A stretch of DNA of 64,000 nt from Bradyrhizobium zhengyangense (GTDB taxonomy: Bacteria; Pseudomonadota; Alphaproteobacteria; Rhizobiales; Xanthobacteraceae), in NCBI RefSeq assembly GCF_022012435.1, contig NZ_JAKLUA010000009.1, positions 234,277 through 298,276 of the forward strand. The letters run 5' to 3'. Shown here in pieces: positions 43,529-52,263 of this stretch (its first letter is position 1; each line of letters opens with the position of its first letter). Under the pieces are notes generated by a model, which did no database searches, had not been told where the DNA came from, and saw nothing but the letters and a program-made list of their open reading frames with translations. A program made the position numbers and the translations under genes.

Positions 43529-44433
43529 TGTGTACGGTCTGCGGCTGCAGCGACGGCAAAGCGTCCAACGAACATACGCATGATCATAATCAGGATCACG
43601 AGCACGCTCATGGAGGTCATCATCACCACCATGGCCCCGGTCACCATCACCACCACCATCACGACGGAAGCCACGATCATGGGCCTGGCGATACGGGCCT
43701 GCTCGACTGCAGTGCAGACGCCGCCGGCCAACAGATCGCGGGCATGAGCAGCGATCGCATCATCCAGATCGAACGCGATATTCTCGGCAAGAACGACAGA
43801 CTCGCCGCCGACAACCGCGCTCGCTTCCGTGCCGACGGCGTGCTCGCCTTCAACTTGGTTTCGAGCCCCGGAGCCGGCAAAACCTCGCTGCTAGTCCGCA
43901 CCGTCAGTGAGCTGAAGGACAGTTTCCCGATCGGCGTGATCGAGGGTGACCAGCAAACCTCCAACGATGCCGAGCGCATCCGCGCAACCGGCGTGCCGGC
44001 GATCCAGGTCAACACCGGAAAGGGCTGCCATCTCGACGCGGCCATGGTCGGTGAAGCCTATGACCGGCTGCCCTGGCTGAACGGTGGGGTCGTGTTCATC
44101 GAGAATGTCGGTAATCTCGTCTGTCCGGCGGCATTCGACCTCGGTGAAGCCTGCAAGATCGTGGTGTTCTCGACCACCGAAGGCGAGGACAAGCCGCTGA
44201 AATATCCGGACATGTTCGCTGCCTCCGCGCTTATGCTGATCAACAAGATCGATCTTGCGCCCGTGCTCGATTTCGACCTCGCCAGGACCATCGAATATGC
44301 GCGGCGGGTCAATCCCAGGATCGAGGTGCTGACGGTGTCGGCGCGCACCGGCGAAGGCTTCCTGGCCTTCTATGCCTGGCTCCGCAAGCGGGCTTCGAAG
44401 GCGAAGCCGGCCGAGATGACGGCAGCGGAGTGA
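43528..44433 (+). CDS. hypB: Nickel-storing GTPase HypB
   Basis: A 301-residue G3E-family GTPase. It begins MCTVCGCSDG (N-terminal CxxCGC metal site), then a histidine-rich segment of about 40 residues with 20 His before the GTPase domain. GTPase motifs: SSPGAGKTSLL (P-loop), IEGDQQTSNDAERI, FIENVGNLVCP and LINKIDL. Overlaps hypA by TGATG. Rhizobial HypB proteins with such tracts store nickel as well as delivering it. Confidence 0.97.
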   Translation: MCTVCGCSDGKASNEHTHDHNQDHEHAHGGHHHHHGPGHHHHHHHDGSHDHGPGDTGLLDCSADAAGQQIAGMSSDRIIQIERDILGKNDRLAADNRARFRADGVLAFNLVSSPGAGKTSLLVRTVSELKDSFPIGVIEGDQQTSNDAERIRATGVPAIQVNTGKGCHLDAAMVGEAYDRLPWLNGGVVFIENVGNLVCPAAFDLGEACKIVVFSTTEGEDKPLKYPDMFAASALMLINKIDLAPVLDFDLARTIEYARRVNPRIEVLTVSARTGEGFLAFYAWLRKRASKAKPAEMTAAE

Positions 44434-44435
44434 GG

Positions 44436-46691
44436 ATGAGCGACAAGGCCACAGCGCGGGACGGACAGCGGCTGCGCCTGCATGTGCGTGGCGCCGTGCA
44501 GGGCGTCGGCTTTCGTCCCTACGTCTATGGTCTCGCCACCCGCTATCGCCTCGGCGGCTTCGTCGCCAACGATCCGAACGGCGTTCTTATCGAAGTCGAA
44601 GGCGAGCGGGCGTCCGATTTCGTCGCCGCGCTGCCACTGGAAAAGCCGCCGCTTGCCAGGATCGACGAGATCTCGGTTCAGCCGATCGGCGCCGCCGCCA
44701 CCGAGGAGTTCTCGATTCGCACCAGCGAGCAGGGTAGGGTGTCGACGCGCATCGTCGCGGACGCCGCGACTTGCCGGGAATGCCTGAGCGAGCTGTTCGA
44801 TCCGGCAAGCCGATTCCACCGCTATCCCTTCATCAACTGCACGCATTGCGGTCCGCGCTACACCATCGCCGAGCGGCTGCCCTATGATCGTCCGGCCACC
44901 GCAATGAAGCGCTTTGCGATGTGCGCAGCCTGTGCCGCTGATTATGCTGACCCCGGCAGTCGCCGCTTCCATACCGAGGCGATTGCGTGCCCGCGATGCG
45001 GGCCGCGGCTCAGCCATGGCATCGCCGAGATCGCCGCCGCCGTCGCGGGCGGCAAGATTGTCGCGATCAAGGGCCTCGGCGGTTATCAGCTCATCTGCGA
45101 TGCTCACAATGATGCGGCCGTGCGGCAACTGCGCCTGCGCAAGCAGCGCGATCAGAAGCCCTTCGCCGTCATGGTCGGTACGCTGGAGGCAGTCGCCGAG
45201 TTCGCCGAGGCCGACGCTGTCGAACTTGCGCTGCTCGAGTCACGGCCGCGGCCGATCGTGTTGCTGACGTCGCGCGGGCGCCTTGTGCAGTCAATCGCGC
45301 CGGAGCTGGCGCGCATCGGCATCATGCTGCCGGTCGCACCGCTTCACCACCTGATTTTCGATGCGCTGAATGCGGCGCATGCGCCGGTCGGCGAGAGCTG
45401 GGCGATTGTCGCGACCAGCGCCAATCTCAGCGGCGAGCCGCTGCTGATCGATAATCGCGAAGCGGAGCAACGACTTGCCGGCATCGCCGATCTCATCGTC
45501 ACGCATGACCGCGACATCGTCACCCGCGCCGATGATTCCTTGGCTGCGGTGGTCGCCGGACGGCCCCAGTTCATTCGGCGTGCGCGAGGCTATGTCCCGG
45601 AGCCTGTCCGGCTTGCGCGCTCGGTGGCGCCCCTGCTTGCCGTCGGCGGAGCGCTGAAGTCGACGGTGGCGGTGACGCGCGGCAACGAGGCCTTTGTCTC
45701 CCAGCACATCGGCGACCTCGACACCGCAGAAGGCATCCGATTCTTCGAGGAAACTGTGGACCATCTGCTGTCTACCCTCGACGTCGAGCCTGTCGCCCTG
45801 ATCCACGACTTGCATCCGAACATGGCATCGACCCGTTTCGCCGAGGCACGCGGGACCAGGCTGATCGCGGTCCAGCACCATCACGCCCATGCGGCCTCGG
45901 TGATGGCGGAGCATGGCATCGCAGGTCCGGTGCTTGCCTTAGTGCTTGACGGGTTCGGCTACGGCAGCGACGGCGGCAATTGGGGGGGCGAACTGCTTGC
46001 CTGTGAAGGCGCGCGGTTCCGGCGGCTCGGGCATCTGGCGCCGCTGAAGATGCCGGGCGGCGATCGGGTCGCGCGCGAGCCGTGGCGGATGGCCGCCAGC
46101 GTGCTGCACGCGCTTCGGCGCGGCGATGCGATTGCGTCTCGCTTTGCGGCACAGCCGCAGGCCGCGCGCCTATCGGCTCTGCTCGAACAACCCGGTATGC
46201 CCACGACGACCAGCGCCGGCCGGCTGTTCGATGCGGCCGCAGGGCTGCTCGGGGTCTGCACCGTACAAACCTACGAAGGCGAGGCTGCCATGAAGCTAGA
46301 GGCGCGGGTCCGCGAGCCGCGCGTTGTGTCCGGCGGCTGGGTGATCGAGAATGGCGTGCTGTCGCTGCTCCCATTGCTCGACCGTCTGGTGGTCGATGCG
46401 CCGGATCCCACCGACGGGGCCGGGCTGTTTCACGGCACCTTCGCTGCCGCTTGCGTCGATTGGATCTCCCAAGCGGCTCGTGAGACCGGACTTGAGACCG
46501 TCGCCTTGAGCGGCGGCTGCTTCCTGAACGCCCGCCTCAGCACCGGGATTTCGCGCGGTTGCATCGCTGCCGGGCTCACCCCGCTCTTGCCGCGCCAACT
46601 GCCGCCGAATGATGGCGGCCTAAGCCTGGGTCAGGCCTGGATCGCGGGGCTGCAACTTCTCGAACACCAAGGCTTAGAAGGAACCGCCTGA
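44436..46691 (+). CDS. hypF: Carbamoyltransferase HypF
   Basis: A 751-residue enzyme that turns carbamoyl phosphate into the HypE-bound precursor of the cyanide ligands. Domain order: N-terminal acylphosphatase (VRGAVQGVGFRPYVYGLATR), two zinc fingers (CRECLSELFDP with CTHCGPRYT; CAACAADYADP with CPRCGPR), YrdC-like domain (KGLGGYQLICDAHND) and Kae1-like domain with HDLHPNMAST and HHHAHAASVMAEHG. Start ATG 44436 follows the hypB stop; a GTG at 44430 is possible. Confidence 0.97.
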   Translation: MSDKATARDGQRLRLHVRGAVQGVGFRPYVYGLATRYRLGGFVANDPNGVLIEVEGERASDFVAALPLEKPPLARIDEISVQPIGAAATEEFSIRTSEQGRVSTRIVADAATCRECLSELFDPASRFHRYPFINCTHCGPRYTIAERLPYDRPATAMKRFAMCAACAADYADPGSRRFHTEAIACPRCGPRLSHGIAEIAAAVAGGKIVAIKGLGGYQLICDAHNDAAVRQLRLRKQRDQKPFAVMVGTLEAVAEFAEADAVELALLESRPRPIVLLTSRGRLVQSIAPELARIGIMLPVAPLHHLIFDALNAAHAPVGESWAIVATSANLSGEPLLIDNREAEQRLAGIADLIVTHDRDIVTRADDSLAAVVAGRPQFIRRARGYVPEPVRLARSVAPLLAVGGALKSTVAVTRGNEAFVSQHIGDLDTAEGIRFFEETVDHLLSTLDVEPVALIHDLHPNMASTRFAEARGTRLIAVQHHHAHAASVMAEHGIAGPVLALVLDGFGYGSDGGNWGGELLACEGARFRRLGHLAPLKMPGGDRVAREPWRMAASVLHALRRGDAIASRFAAQPQAARLSALLEQPGMPTTTSAGRLFDAAAGLLGVCTVQTYEGEAAMKLEARVREPRVVSGGWVIENGVLSLLPLLDRLVVDAPDPTDGAGLFHGTFAAACVDWISQAARETGLETVALSGGCFLNARLSTGISRGCIAAGLTPLLPRQLPPNDGGLSLGQAWIAGLQLLEHQGLEGTA

Positions 46692-46927
46692 TGTGTCTTG
46701 CCATACCCGCCGAGGTGACAAAGCTCCTGCCTGACGACATGGCCATTGTGTCCATCGACGGCGTCAGCAAGGAGATCTCCGTCGCGCTCATCGAGGATCT
46801 CGCCATCGGCGACTACGTGATCATCCATGTCGGCTACGCGCTTACCAAAATCGATCCGGAAGAGGCGCAACGGACGCTGGAATTGCTGCACGAGCTTAGC
46901 GCCGAGGCCCTGGGAGCCATGCCATGA
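46691..46927 (+). CDS. hypC: Hydrogenase chaperone HypC
   Basis: A 78-residue protein with the invariant start MCLAIPAEV (Cys2 binds the Fe(CN)2CO unit with HypD). Standard family length. Overlaps hypF (TGATG) and hypD (ATGA). Confidence 0.96.
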   Translation: MCLAIPAEVTKLLPDDMAIVSIDGVSKEISVALIEDLAIGDYVIIHVGYALTKIDPEEAQRTLELLHELSAEALGAMP

Positions 46928-48066
46928 AGTATGCCGACGAGTTCCGCGACAAGGAGATCGCGCTCGGGCTTGCGAACGCGATCCAGTCCGAAGCAGATCC
47001 GCAGCGCCCCTATCGCTTCATGGAATTCTGCGGCGGCCACACGCATGCGATCTCGCGTTATGGCCTGGAGGACATGCTGCCTAAAAACGTGCGGATGATC
47101 CACGGTCCGGGTTGCCCGGTTTGCGTACTGCCGGCGGGGCGCATCGACATGGCGATCCGACTGGCCGAACGGCCCGAAATCATCTTCTGCGTCTATGGCG
47201 ATCTGATGCGCGTGCCGGGCTCGCAAGGCGCCTCGTTGCTGAAGGCAAAGGCGAAAGGCGCCGACATCCGCATGGTCTATTCCACCATCGATGCGCTCAG
47301 GATCGCCGAGGAGAATCCGCAGCGCCAGATCGTATTCTTCGCCATCGGCTTCGAAACGACGACGCCGCCCACTGCGGTCATGATCCGTTTGGCCGAAAAG
47401 AAGCAGCTCGCCAATTTCAGCGTCTTCTGCAACCACGTGCTGACGCCGCCGGCGATGCAGAACATCTTGGAGAGCCCGGATATTCGCAACATCGGCCGGG
47501 TCGAGATCGACGGCTTTGTCGGACCTGCGCATGTCTCGACTATTATCGGGACGGCTCCTTACGAGTTCTTCGCGGAAGAATTCGGCAAGCCGGTCGTGAT
47601 CTCGGGCTTCGAGCCTCTCGACATGATGCAGGCGATCCTGATGCTGGTGCGGCAGGTCAATGAGAACCGGCACGAGGTCGAGAACCAGTACAGCCGCGCT
47701 GTAAAGCGTGACGGCAATCTGCGCGCCAAGGAGGAGGTCTCCGACATTTTCGAGCTGCGCGACCAGTTCGAATGGCGCGGGCTCGGGCAGGTACCCTATA
47801 GCGGCCTGAAGCTGAAGCGCGCTTTCGCGAAATACGATGCCGAAGCGCGCTTCGACATGAAGGAGCTCCGCGTTGCCGACAATCCGGCCTGTGAATGCGG
47901 CGCCATCCTGCGCGGCGTGAAGAAACCGGTCGATTGCAAGCTGTTCGGCACGGTCTGCACGCCGGAAACGCCGATAGGGTCTTGCATGGTCTCGTCCGAG
48001 GGCGCCTGCGCTGCGCACTGGACCTATGGCCGCTTCCGCGACCATCAGCAGAGGCGGGCATCATGA
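46924..48066 (+). CDS. hypD: Hydrogenase maturation protein HypD
   Basis: A 380-residue iron-sulfur protein; cofactor motifs include MEFCGGHTHAI and IHGPGCPVCVLP in the N-terminal half, IVFFAIGFETTTP in the middle, and CECGAILRGVKKPVDCKLFG with further cysteines at the C-terminus. It forms the scaffold on which the Fe(CN)2CO group is built together with HypC. Overlaps hypE by ATGA. Confidence 0.96.
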   Translation: MKYADEFRDKEIALGLANAIQSEADPQRPYRFMEFCGGHTHAISRYGLEDMLPKNVRMIHGPGCPVCVLPAGRIDMAIRLAERPEIIFCVYGDLMRVPGSQGASLLKAKAKGADIRMVYSTIDALRIAEENPQRQIVFFAIGFETTTPPTAVMIRLAEKKQLANFSVFCNHVLTPPAMQNILESPDIRNIGRVEIDGFVGPAHVSTIIGTAPYEFFAEEFGKPVVISGFEPLDMMQAILMLVRQVNENRHEVENQYSRAVKRDGNLRAKEEVSDIFELRDQFEWRGLGQVPYSGLKLKRAFAKYDAEARFDMKELRVADNPACECGAILRGVKKPVDCKLFGTVCTPETPIGSCMVSSEGACAAHWTYGRFRDHQQRRAS

Positions 48067-49103
48067 AGGCCCATCAACGCAAGCTCGACATCAAGAACGG
48101 CTGCGTAGACCTGTCCCACGGCTCTGGCGGCCGCGCGATGGCACAGCTGATCTCGGGTCTTTTCCACTCGGCCTTCGGCAACGAATGGCTGGCGCGCGGC
48201 AATGACCAGTCGGCCTTCGATGTCGCAGCCGGACGCATGGTCATGACGACCGACGGTTACGTGGTCTCGCCGCTATTCTTCCCGGGCGGCAATATCGGCT
48301 CGCTCGCCGTGCACGGCACGGTCAACGACATCGCCATGGCCGGCGCGCGGCCGCTCTACCTCTCGGCGAGCTTCATCATCGAGGAGGGCTTTCGCTTCTC
48401 CGACCTGAAGATGATCGCGGAATCTATGGGCGAGGCGGCGCGCGCGGCCGGCGTCCATATCATCACGGGCGATACCAAGGTGGTCGAGCGCGGCAAGGCC
48501 GACGGCCTCTTCATCTCGACCGCCGGCGTCGGCGTCGTACCCGATGGCCTCGATCTATCCGCCGAGAAGGCTCGCGTCGGCGATCGCGTCCTGATCTCCG
48601 GCACGCTCGGGGACCACGGCGTCGCTATCATGTCGAAGCGGCAGAACCTCGCCTTCGAGACCGAGATCGTCTCGGACTCAGCCTCGCTGCATGATCTCGT
48701 GGCAAAGATGGTCACCGCAGGCGGAGAGGGCATCCGCCTGATGCGCGATCCGACCCGCGGCGGGCTAGCCGCCGCGCTCAACGAGATCGCCCAGCAGTCT
48801 GGCCTCGGCTTCCGTGTGCAGGAGGAGGCGATCCCAGTGAAGCCGGGCGTGGCCGCGGCCTGCGAACTGCTGGGCCTCGACCCGCTCTATGTGGCCAACG
48901 AAGGCAAGCTGGTTGCAATTGTGGCCCCGGAGGCGGCCGCTGCCGTGCTCGCGACGATGCGCGCGCATCCGCTCGGCTGTGATGCGGCCGACATCGGCGA
49001 GGCCGTGGCCGACGATCACCATTTCGTGCAGATGGCGACGAGCTTTGGCGGTGGCCGGATCGTCGACTGGCTGTCGGGCGAACAACTGCCGAGGATCTGC
49101 TGA
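48063..49103 (+). CDS. hypE: Hydrogenase maturation protein HypE
   Basis: A 346-residue ATP-dependent dehydratase. It starts MKAHQRKLDIKNGCVDLSHG with GSGGRAM after it, has PurM-like ATP-binding segments (GNIGSLAVHGTVNDIAMAGA, GGLAAALNEIAQQSG) and ends in the required PRIC motif whose cysteine carries the thiocarbamate/thiocyanate. Works with HypF to make the CN ligands. Confidence 0.96.
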   Translation: MKAHQRKLDIKNGCVDLSHGSGGRAMAQLISGLFHSAFGNEWLARGNDQSAFDVAAGRMVMTTDGYVVSPLFFPGGNIGSLAVHGTVNDIAMAGARPLYLSASFIIEEGFRFSDLKMIAESMGEAARAAGVHIITGDTKVVERGKADGLFISTAGVGVVPDGLDLSAEKARVGDRVLISGTLGDHGVAIMSKRQNLAFETEIVSDSASLHDLVAKMVTAGGEGIRLMRDPTRGGLAAALNEIAQQSGLGFRVQEEAIPVKPGVAAACELLGLDPLYVANEGKLVAIVAPEAAAAVLATMRAHPLGCDAADIGEAVADDHHFVQMATSFGGGRIVDWLSGEQLPRIC

Positions 49104-49111
49104 GGCCGGTC

Positions 49112-50812
49112 ATGCGCATCCTGCTTCTCACGCACTCCTTCAACAGCCTGACGCAACGGCTCCACGTCGAGCTCAGGGAGGGCGGCCACGAGGTCTCGGT
49201 CGAGCTGGATATCCACCCCGACGTTACGCGCGAAAGCGTGGCGCTGTATCAGCCAGATCTGGTGATCGCGCCGTTCCTCAAGCGCGCAATCCCCGAAGAT
49301 GTCTGGCGTAGCGTGCGCTGCCTGATCGTCCATCCCGGTCCGCCCGGCGACCGCGGTCCGGCGGCGCTCGACTGGGCGATTCTGGAAGGTGTTTCCAATT
49401 GGGGCGTGACTGTGCTTCAGGCCGACGGCGGGTTCGACGCTGGTCCGATCTGGGCTTTCAGAACCTTCCCGATGCGGTGCGCGGCTAAATCCAGCATCTA
49501 CCGCAACGAGGTCACGACGTGCGCGGTCGCGGCGGTGCTCGAAGCCATTGCAGCAATCGAAGCCGGACAGCCGACACCGTCGCCGATGCCTGCCGATGAT
49601 CCCCGCATTCGGGTGCGCGGGCCCTGCCGGCAGGCCGACCGGATGATCGATTGGCAGCACGACACGAGCGAGACCGTCCTGCGCAAGATCCACAGTGCAG
49701 ACGGAATGCCGGGCTTGGTCGACAGCTTGTTCTTCAAAGATGTCAGGCTGTTCGACGCCCACGAGGCGCGCGGCATCTCCGGTGTGCCCGGAACCATTGT
49801 GGCGCATTGCGATGGAGCCTTGGCCCGGGCCACGGTCGATGGTGCCGTCTGGATCGGCCATGTGCGGCAGCTTGTACCGAAAAGCCTGAAACGATCCGCA
49901 GCAAAGGTCTTTGCGGAGCAGGCGATGCGCCTGCCGTACCGACCCGATTGCGGCTATGCGCCCATACGATATCGCGAGCAGGGCGAGGTCGGCGAGTTGC
50001 AGTTTTCCTTTTACAATGGCGCCATGGCGACCTCTGACTGCGAAGCGTTGTTGAACGCCTACCGAGCTGCGCTGGCCCGCCCAACCAAGGTGCTTCTCCT
50101 GACCGGTGGACGTGATTACTGGTCCAACGGCATTCACCTCGCCGAGATCGAGGCGGCTGACAGCGCTGCGGACGAGTCTTGGCGCAACATCAATGCGATC
50201 GACGATCTTGCGCACACTGTCATCGAGACCACCGATCGGCTCGTCGTTTCCGTCATTCGCGGCAACGCCGGGGCGGGAGGGGTATTTTTAAGTCTCGCTG
50301 CCGACGAGGTCTGGGCGAGCGATCAGGTCGTCCTGAATCCACATTATAAGGACATAGGCAATCTCTTCGGCTCGGAATACTGGACTTATCTGCTGCCGCG
50401 CCGCGCGGGTGCAGCGAACGCCACCCGGATCACGCAATGCCGCCTGCCGATGGGCGTGGCAGAGGCGGGGCGCCTTGGCATCATCGATCGTGCTCTGTCG
50501 GGCGGGGAGCTGGCGGAGGGCCGCCTCATGAGCCTTGCCGCGAGCATGGCGGCGGATGAACGCTTTGCGACGCGTCTTGCTGACAAGCAGCGACGTCGCG
50601 CAGCGGACGAAGCCCACAAGCCCTTGCAGGCCTATCGCGACGAGGAGCTGCGGCGGATGCGGCTTAATTTCTACGGATTCGATCCGAGTTACCACGTCGC
50701 CCGCTACAACTTCATTCACAAGGTGCCGAAGTCGCGCACGCCACTCACAATCGCACCCCATAGGTCGCCTCGCGCGCTCGACAAATCTACCCGCATGGCG
50801 GTGCGCATATGA
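49112..50812 (+). CDS. hypX: HypX/HoxX, CO-ligand synthesis enzyme
   Basis: A 566-residue two-domain enzyme. Residues 1 to about 270 are a formyltetrahydrofolate-dependent transferase (LIVHPGPPGDRGPAALDWAI, with TVLQADGGFDAGPIWAF). The C-terminal half is an enoyl-CoA-hydratase-type domain (LLTGGRDYWSNGIHLAEI, VIRGNAGAGGVFLSLAADEV). Established: HypX makes CO for the active-site ligand from a formyl group, giving aerobic growth on H2. Eight bases after hypE; overlaps hoxA by ATGA. Confidence 0.94.
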   Translation: MRILLLTHSFNSLTQRLHVELREGGHEVSVELDIHPDVTRESVALYQPDLVIAPFLKRAIPEDVWRSVRCLIVHPGPPGDRGPAALDWAILEGVSNWGVTVLQADGGFDAGPIWAFRTFPMRCAAKSSIYRNEVTTCAVAAVLEAIAAIEAGQPTPSPMPADDPRIRVRGPCRQADRMIDWQHDTSETVLRKIHSADGMPGLVDSLFFKDVRLFDAHEARGISGVPGTIVAHCDGALARATVDGAVWIGHVRQLVPKSLKRSAAKVFAEQAMRLPYRPDCGYAPIRYREQGEVGELQFSFYNGAMATSDCEALLNAYRAALARPTKVLLLTGGRDYWSNGIHLAEIEAADSAADESWRNINAIDDLAHTVIETTDRLVVSVIRGNAGAGGVFLSLAADEVWASDQVVLNPHYKDIGNLFGSEYWTYLLPRRAGAANATRITQCRLPMGVAEAGRLGIIDRALSGGELAEGRLMSLAASMAADERFATRLADKQRRRAADEAHKPLQAYRDEELRRMRLNFYGFDPSYHVARYNFIHKVPKSRTPLTIAPHRSPRALDKSTRMAVRI

Positions 50813-52263
50813 GCTTCCAGGGTACTATTTTGGTAGTCGACGACGAGGTCAGGTCACAGGAGGCGCTACGCCGCGTCCTCAACGAGGATTTTGAGGTACT
50901 CTGCGCCGGCAGCGCAGCAGACGCTGAAAAGCTGCTCGAAGGGGAGATCGTCCACGCCATCATCTGCGATCAGCGCATGCCGCACGAATCCGGCGTCAGT
51001 TTCCTCAAGCGGGTGCGCGAGCTCTGGCCCGATCCGGTTCGCATGATCATCTCCGGCTATTCGGAATCGGACGACATCATCGCAGGGCTCAATGAGGCGG
51101 GCATCTATCAATACATCACGAAGCCCTGGCAGCCGGACCGGCTGATCGACATTGTCAAGGAGGCGGTCCAGCTCTATCGGCTTCAGAAGGAGACAGAGAC
51201 CGCAGGGGTCGACGTCAAAGCAACGCCCGAGCACATCAAGAGGGTCGTTTCGGTCAAGCGCGGCGCAGCTAAGCATCTCTATGACTTCAACCGAATTGTG
51301 CACGCCCCGGACAGCCCGATGCATGCGGTCATTGAACTCGGCCGGCGGGCGGCCGAATACGACATCTCCGTGCTGATCACGGGCGAATCCGGAACCGGCA
51401 AAGAGCTGCTGGCACGCGCGATCCACTACGGCTCAGCCCGAGCCGGTAAGGCTTTCGTCGTTGAGAACTGTGGGGCGCTGCCTGACGAGCTCCTCGAAAG
51501 CGAGTTGTTCGGGTGTAAGAAGGGCGCTTTCACAGGCGCCTACCAGGATCGCATCGGTCTGTTCGAAGTTGCCGATGGCGGTACCATCTTCCTTGATGAA
51601 ATCGGAGAGACCTCGCCGGCGTTTCAGGTGAAGCTGCTCCGCGTGCTGCAGGAGAGCGAGATCCGTCCGCTGGGCGCGCAACGTGTAAGGAAAGTCGACG
51701 TCCGTGTGGTGGCAGCCACCAATCGGGATCTTGAGGCCGAGGTGGAGGCGGGCCGCTTCCGCCGTGATCTCTATTACCGGCTGGCGGCGTTCCCGGTTCA
51801 CATGCCGGCGCTTTGGGAGCGGCCGATGGATATACCCTTGATCGCAGAAGGAGTACTGTCTCAAGTCAAGACTTCCTTCAACCGGCCAGGTCTGCGCTTT
51901 GCCTCCGCTGCTCTTGAGGGCTTCGTCAAATACCTTTGGCCAGGGAACGTGCGCGAACTGCAGAACGAGATCCAGCGTATGGCCGTGCTGGCTGACTCGG
52001 ACGAATTGCAGGCTCCCACGCTGCTCGGCCGGCGCAACGGCAGGCGGACCGCCACGGGGGTCATACAGAACCTGAACGGCGCAGCGAGCCTGAAGGACAG
52101 GGTGGAGGATCTGGAGAAGTCGGTTATCATCAACTCCCTGGAGAAGTATGAGGGCAATATCAGCCGGGTTGCCAGCGAGCTCGGCCTGTCCCGGGTAGGC
52201 CTGCGGAACAAGCTGTCCAGGTATGATTTGAGAAAAAATGGCAAAGGCGACGCATTCTCCTGA
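50809..52263 (+). CDS. hoxA: NtrC-type response regulator of hup genes
   Basis: A 484-residue sigma-54 activator. Receiver domain with phosphoacceptor Asp54 (IICDQRMPHESG; acidic pocket DDE at 11-13), AAA+ domain with Walker A GESGTGKELLARAI, the sigma-54 contact loop GAFTGA in FGCKKGAFTGAYQ, Walker B TIFLDEIGE, and a C-terminal Fis-type helix-turn-helix (NISRVASELGLSRVGLRNKL). It activates -24/-12 promoters such as hupS. Unlike the regulator at the left edge, all AAA+ signatures are intact. It overlaps hupT by 26 bases. Confidence 0.96.
   Translation: MSFQGTILVVDDEVRSQEALRRVLNEDFEVLCAGSAADAEKLLEGEIVHAIICDQRMPHESGVSFLKRVRELWPDPVRMIISGYSESDDIIAGLNEAGIYQYITKPWQPDRLIDIVKEAVQLYRLQKETETAGVDVKATPEHIKRVVSVKRGAAKHLYDFNRIVHAPDSPMHAVIELGRRAAEYDISVLITGESGTGKELLARAIHYGSARAGKAFVVENCGALPDELLESELFGCKKGAFTGAYQDRIGLFEVADGGTIFLDEIGETSPAFQVKLLRVLQESEIRPLGAQRVRKVDVRVVAATNRDLEAEVEAGRFRRDLYYRLAAFPVHMPALWERPMDIPLIAEGVLSQVKTSFNRPGLRFASAALEGFVKYLWPGNVRELQNEIQRMAVLADSDELQAPTLLGRRNGRRTATGVIQNLNGAASLKDRVEDLEKSVIINSLEKYEGNISRVASELGLSRVGLRNKLSRYDLRKNGKGDAFS

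Noticed and set aside
43600..43680. Repetitive CAC/CAT tract as a simple repeat or CRISPR-like feature
   Set aside because: It is the coding sequence of the HypB histidine-rich segment.
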